Shown here: in pieces, positions 63,842-64,000 of the stretch
How the letters are laid out: each line of letters opens with the position of its first letter
Numbering within the stretch: position 1 is the stretch's first letter
Source: Phenylobacterium deserti
GTDB taxonomy: Bacteria > Pseudomonadota > Alphaproteobacteria > Caulobacterales > Caulobacteraceae
Direction: 5' to 3'
Assembly (NCBI GenBank): GCA_945883235.1
Contig: CAMCXF010000006.1
Span: forward strand, 62,001 to 126,000
Length of the DNA stretch: 64,000 bases
Made by a program: the position numbers and the translations under genes
The notes under the pieces: generated by a model
The model's database searches: none
What the model saw: only the letters and a program-made list of their open reading frames with translations
Told to the model about the DNA's origin: nothing

Positions 63842-64000
63842 TTTAGCGTCGCGGCGTCTACGGGGTTCGCAAAAGGTCGTTGTTCCCGCCGACTGGCGAT
63901 CCACTCGCGTTTCAGCGCCTGGTACCACTTGGCCTGCCGGTCGGCGTCCTCAATCCAGATCAGGGTGTGGTCGTATTTCAGGCCCCCATTCTGCAGCTTC
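63829..64000 (-). CDS. C-terminal end of an unidentified protein (partial)
   Basis: The last 56 codons of a minus-strand gene whose 5' end is beyond the window. The visible peptide includes NGGLKYDHTLIWIEDADRQ, KWYQALKREWIASRREQ and a tail ending TLKWRS. It is rich in Trp and charged residues, with no membrane helix. I do not recognise the family. Its stop (TAG, 63831-63829) overlaps the GTG start of the M15 gene, suggesting a shared transcript. Confidence 0.7.
   Translation of the reverse strand, partial: KLQNGGLKYDHTLIWIEDADRQAKWYQALKREWIASRREQRPFANPVDAATLKWRS

Overview
The window is GC-rich and tightly packed, with about 60 protein genes, many stop/start overlaps and GTG or TTG starts. 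It looks like an alphaproteobacterial chromosome. The best taxonomic clues are the Entner-Doudoroff operon order zwf-pgl-edd-glk, a TacA-like sigma-54 regulator, a three-part proton-translocating transhydrogenase preceded by an aa3-oxidase subunit IV-like peptide, and several TonB/autotransporter outer-membrane proteins. Together these suggest Caulobacterales (a Caulobacter, Phenylobacterium or Brevundimonas relative). I cannot fix the genus from sequence alone. I saw no rRNA or tRNA gene, CRISPR array, phage module or transposase.

Layout. 0-8.6 kb: an exported hypothetical protein, a GFA-family protein, a DUF808 membrane protein, the pntAA-pntAB-pntB operon, an alpha/beta hydrolase, an amidohydrolase remnant next to an HpcH/HpaI aldolase, an odd ribbon-helix-helix/EF-hand protein and a signal peptidase I. 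8.6-14 kb: DUF1330, then zwf-pgl-edd-glk. 14-20.5 kb: a phytase-like autotransporter, an acyl-CoA dehydrogenase/enoyl-CoA hydratase pair, a divergent class III CoA-transferase and a small P-loop ATPase. 20.6-24.2 kb: gap-pgk-fba, with a palindromic intergenic element between gap and pgk. 24.2-31.4 kb: iorAB molybdenum hydroxylase divergent from a cytochrome c and a siroheme synthase, then an MFS transporter and a frameshifted M20 peptidase. 31.4-36 kb: a PAS-rich hybrid histidine kinase, gcdH and an enoyl-CoA hydratase. 36-39.5 kb: a TonB-dependent siderophore receptor and a PepSY membrane protein, each with a Fur-like box. 39.8-46 kb: a mesaconyl-CoA transferase-like protein (Mct), a DUF4386/TetR divergent pair with tandem operators, a TacA-like regulator and the yczE/MocR pair. 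46-54.4 kb: a PQQ-heme lipoprotein dehydrogenase, a probable arginine-dihydrolase/rocD/Lrp cluster, an M3 oligopeptidase and a GMC oxidoreductase. 54.5-62 kb: hbd, etfBA, a cobalamin adenosyltransferase, a HIG1-type protein, a TetR, methylsuccinyl-CoA dehydrogenase (mcd) and a glutathione transferase. 62-64 kb: an alpha/beta hydrolase, an M15 peptidase and the end of an unidentified gene.

How it works together. Sugar is routed through the Entner-Doudoroff operon into the lower glycolytic gap-pgk-fba cluster, with NADPH balance from transhydrogenase. Several acyl-CoA modules (two acyl-CoA dehydrogenases besides mcd, two hydratases, hbd, the electron-transfer flavoprotein and two CoA-transferases) point to fatty, aromatic or dicarboxylic acid catabolism. 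mcd together with a PduO-type adenosyltransferase suggests an ethylmalonyl-CoA type route, and the Mct-like protein would act on the same intermediate, mesaconyl-CoA.

Most of the window is ordinary core metabolism. The most worthwhile leads are the mesaconyl-CoA connection, the probable arginine dihydrolase-ornithine aminotransferase pair under an Lrp regulator, a siroheme synthase carrying a decayed methyltransferase domain, the tandem TetR operators and the palindromic intergenic elements. I found no clearly new multi-gene system.
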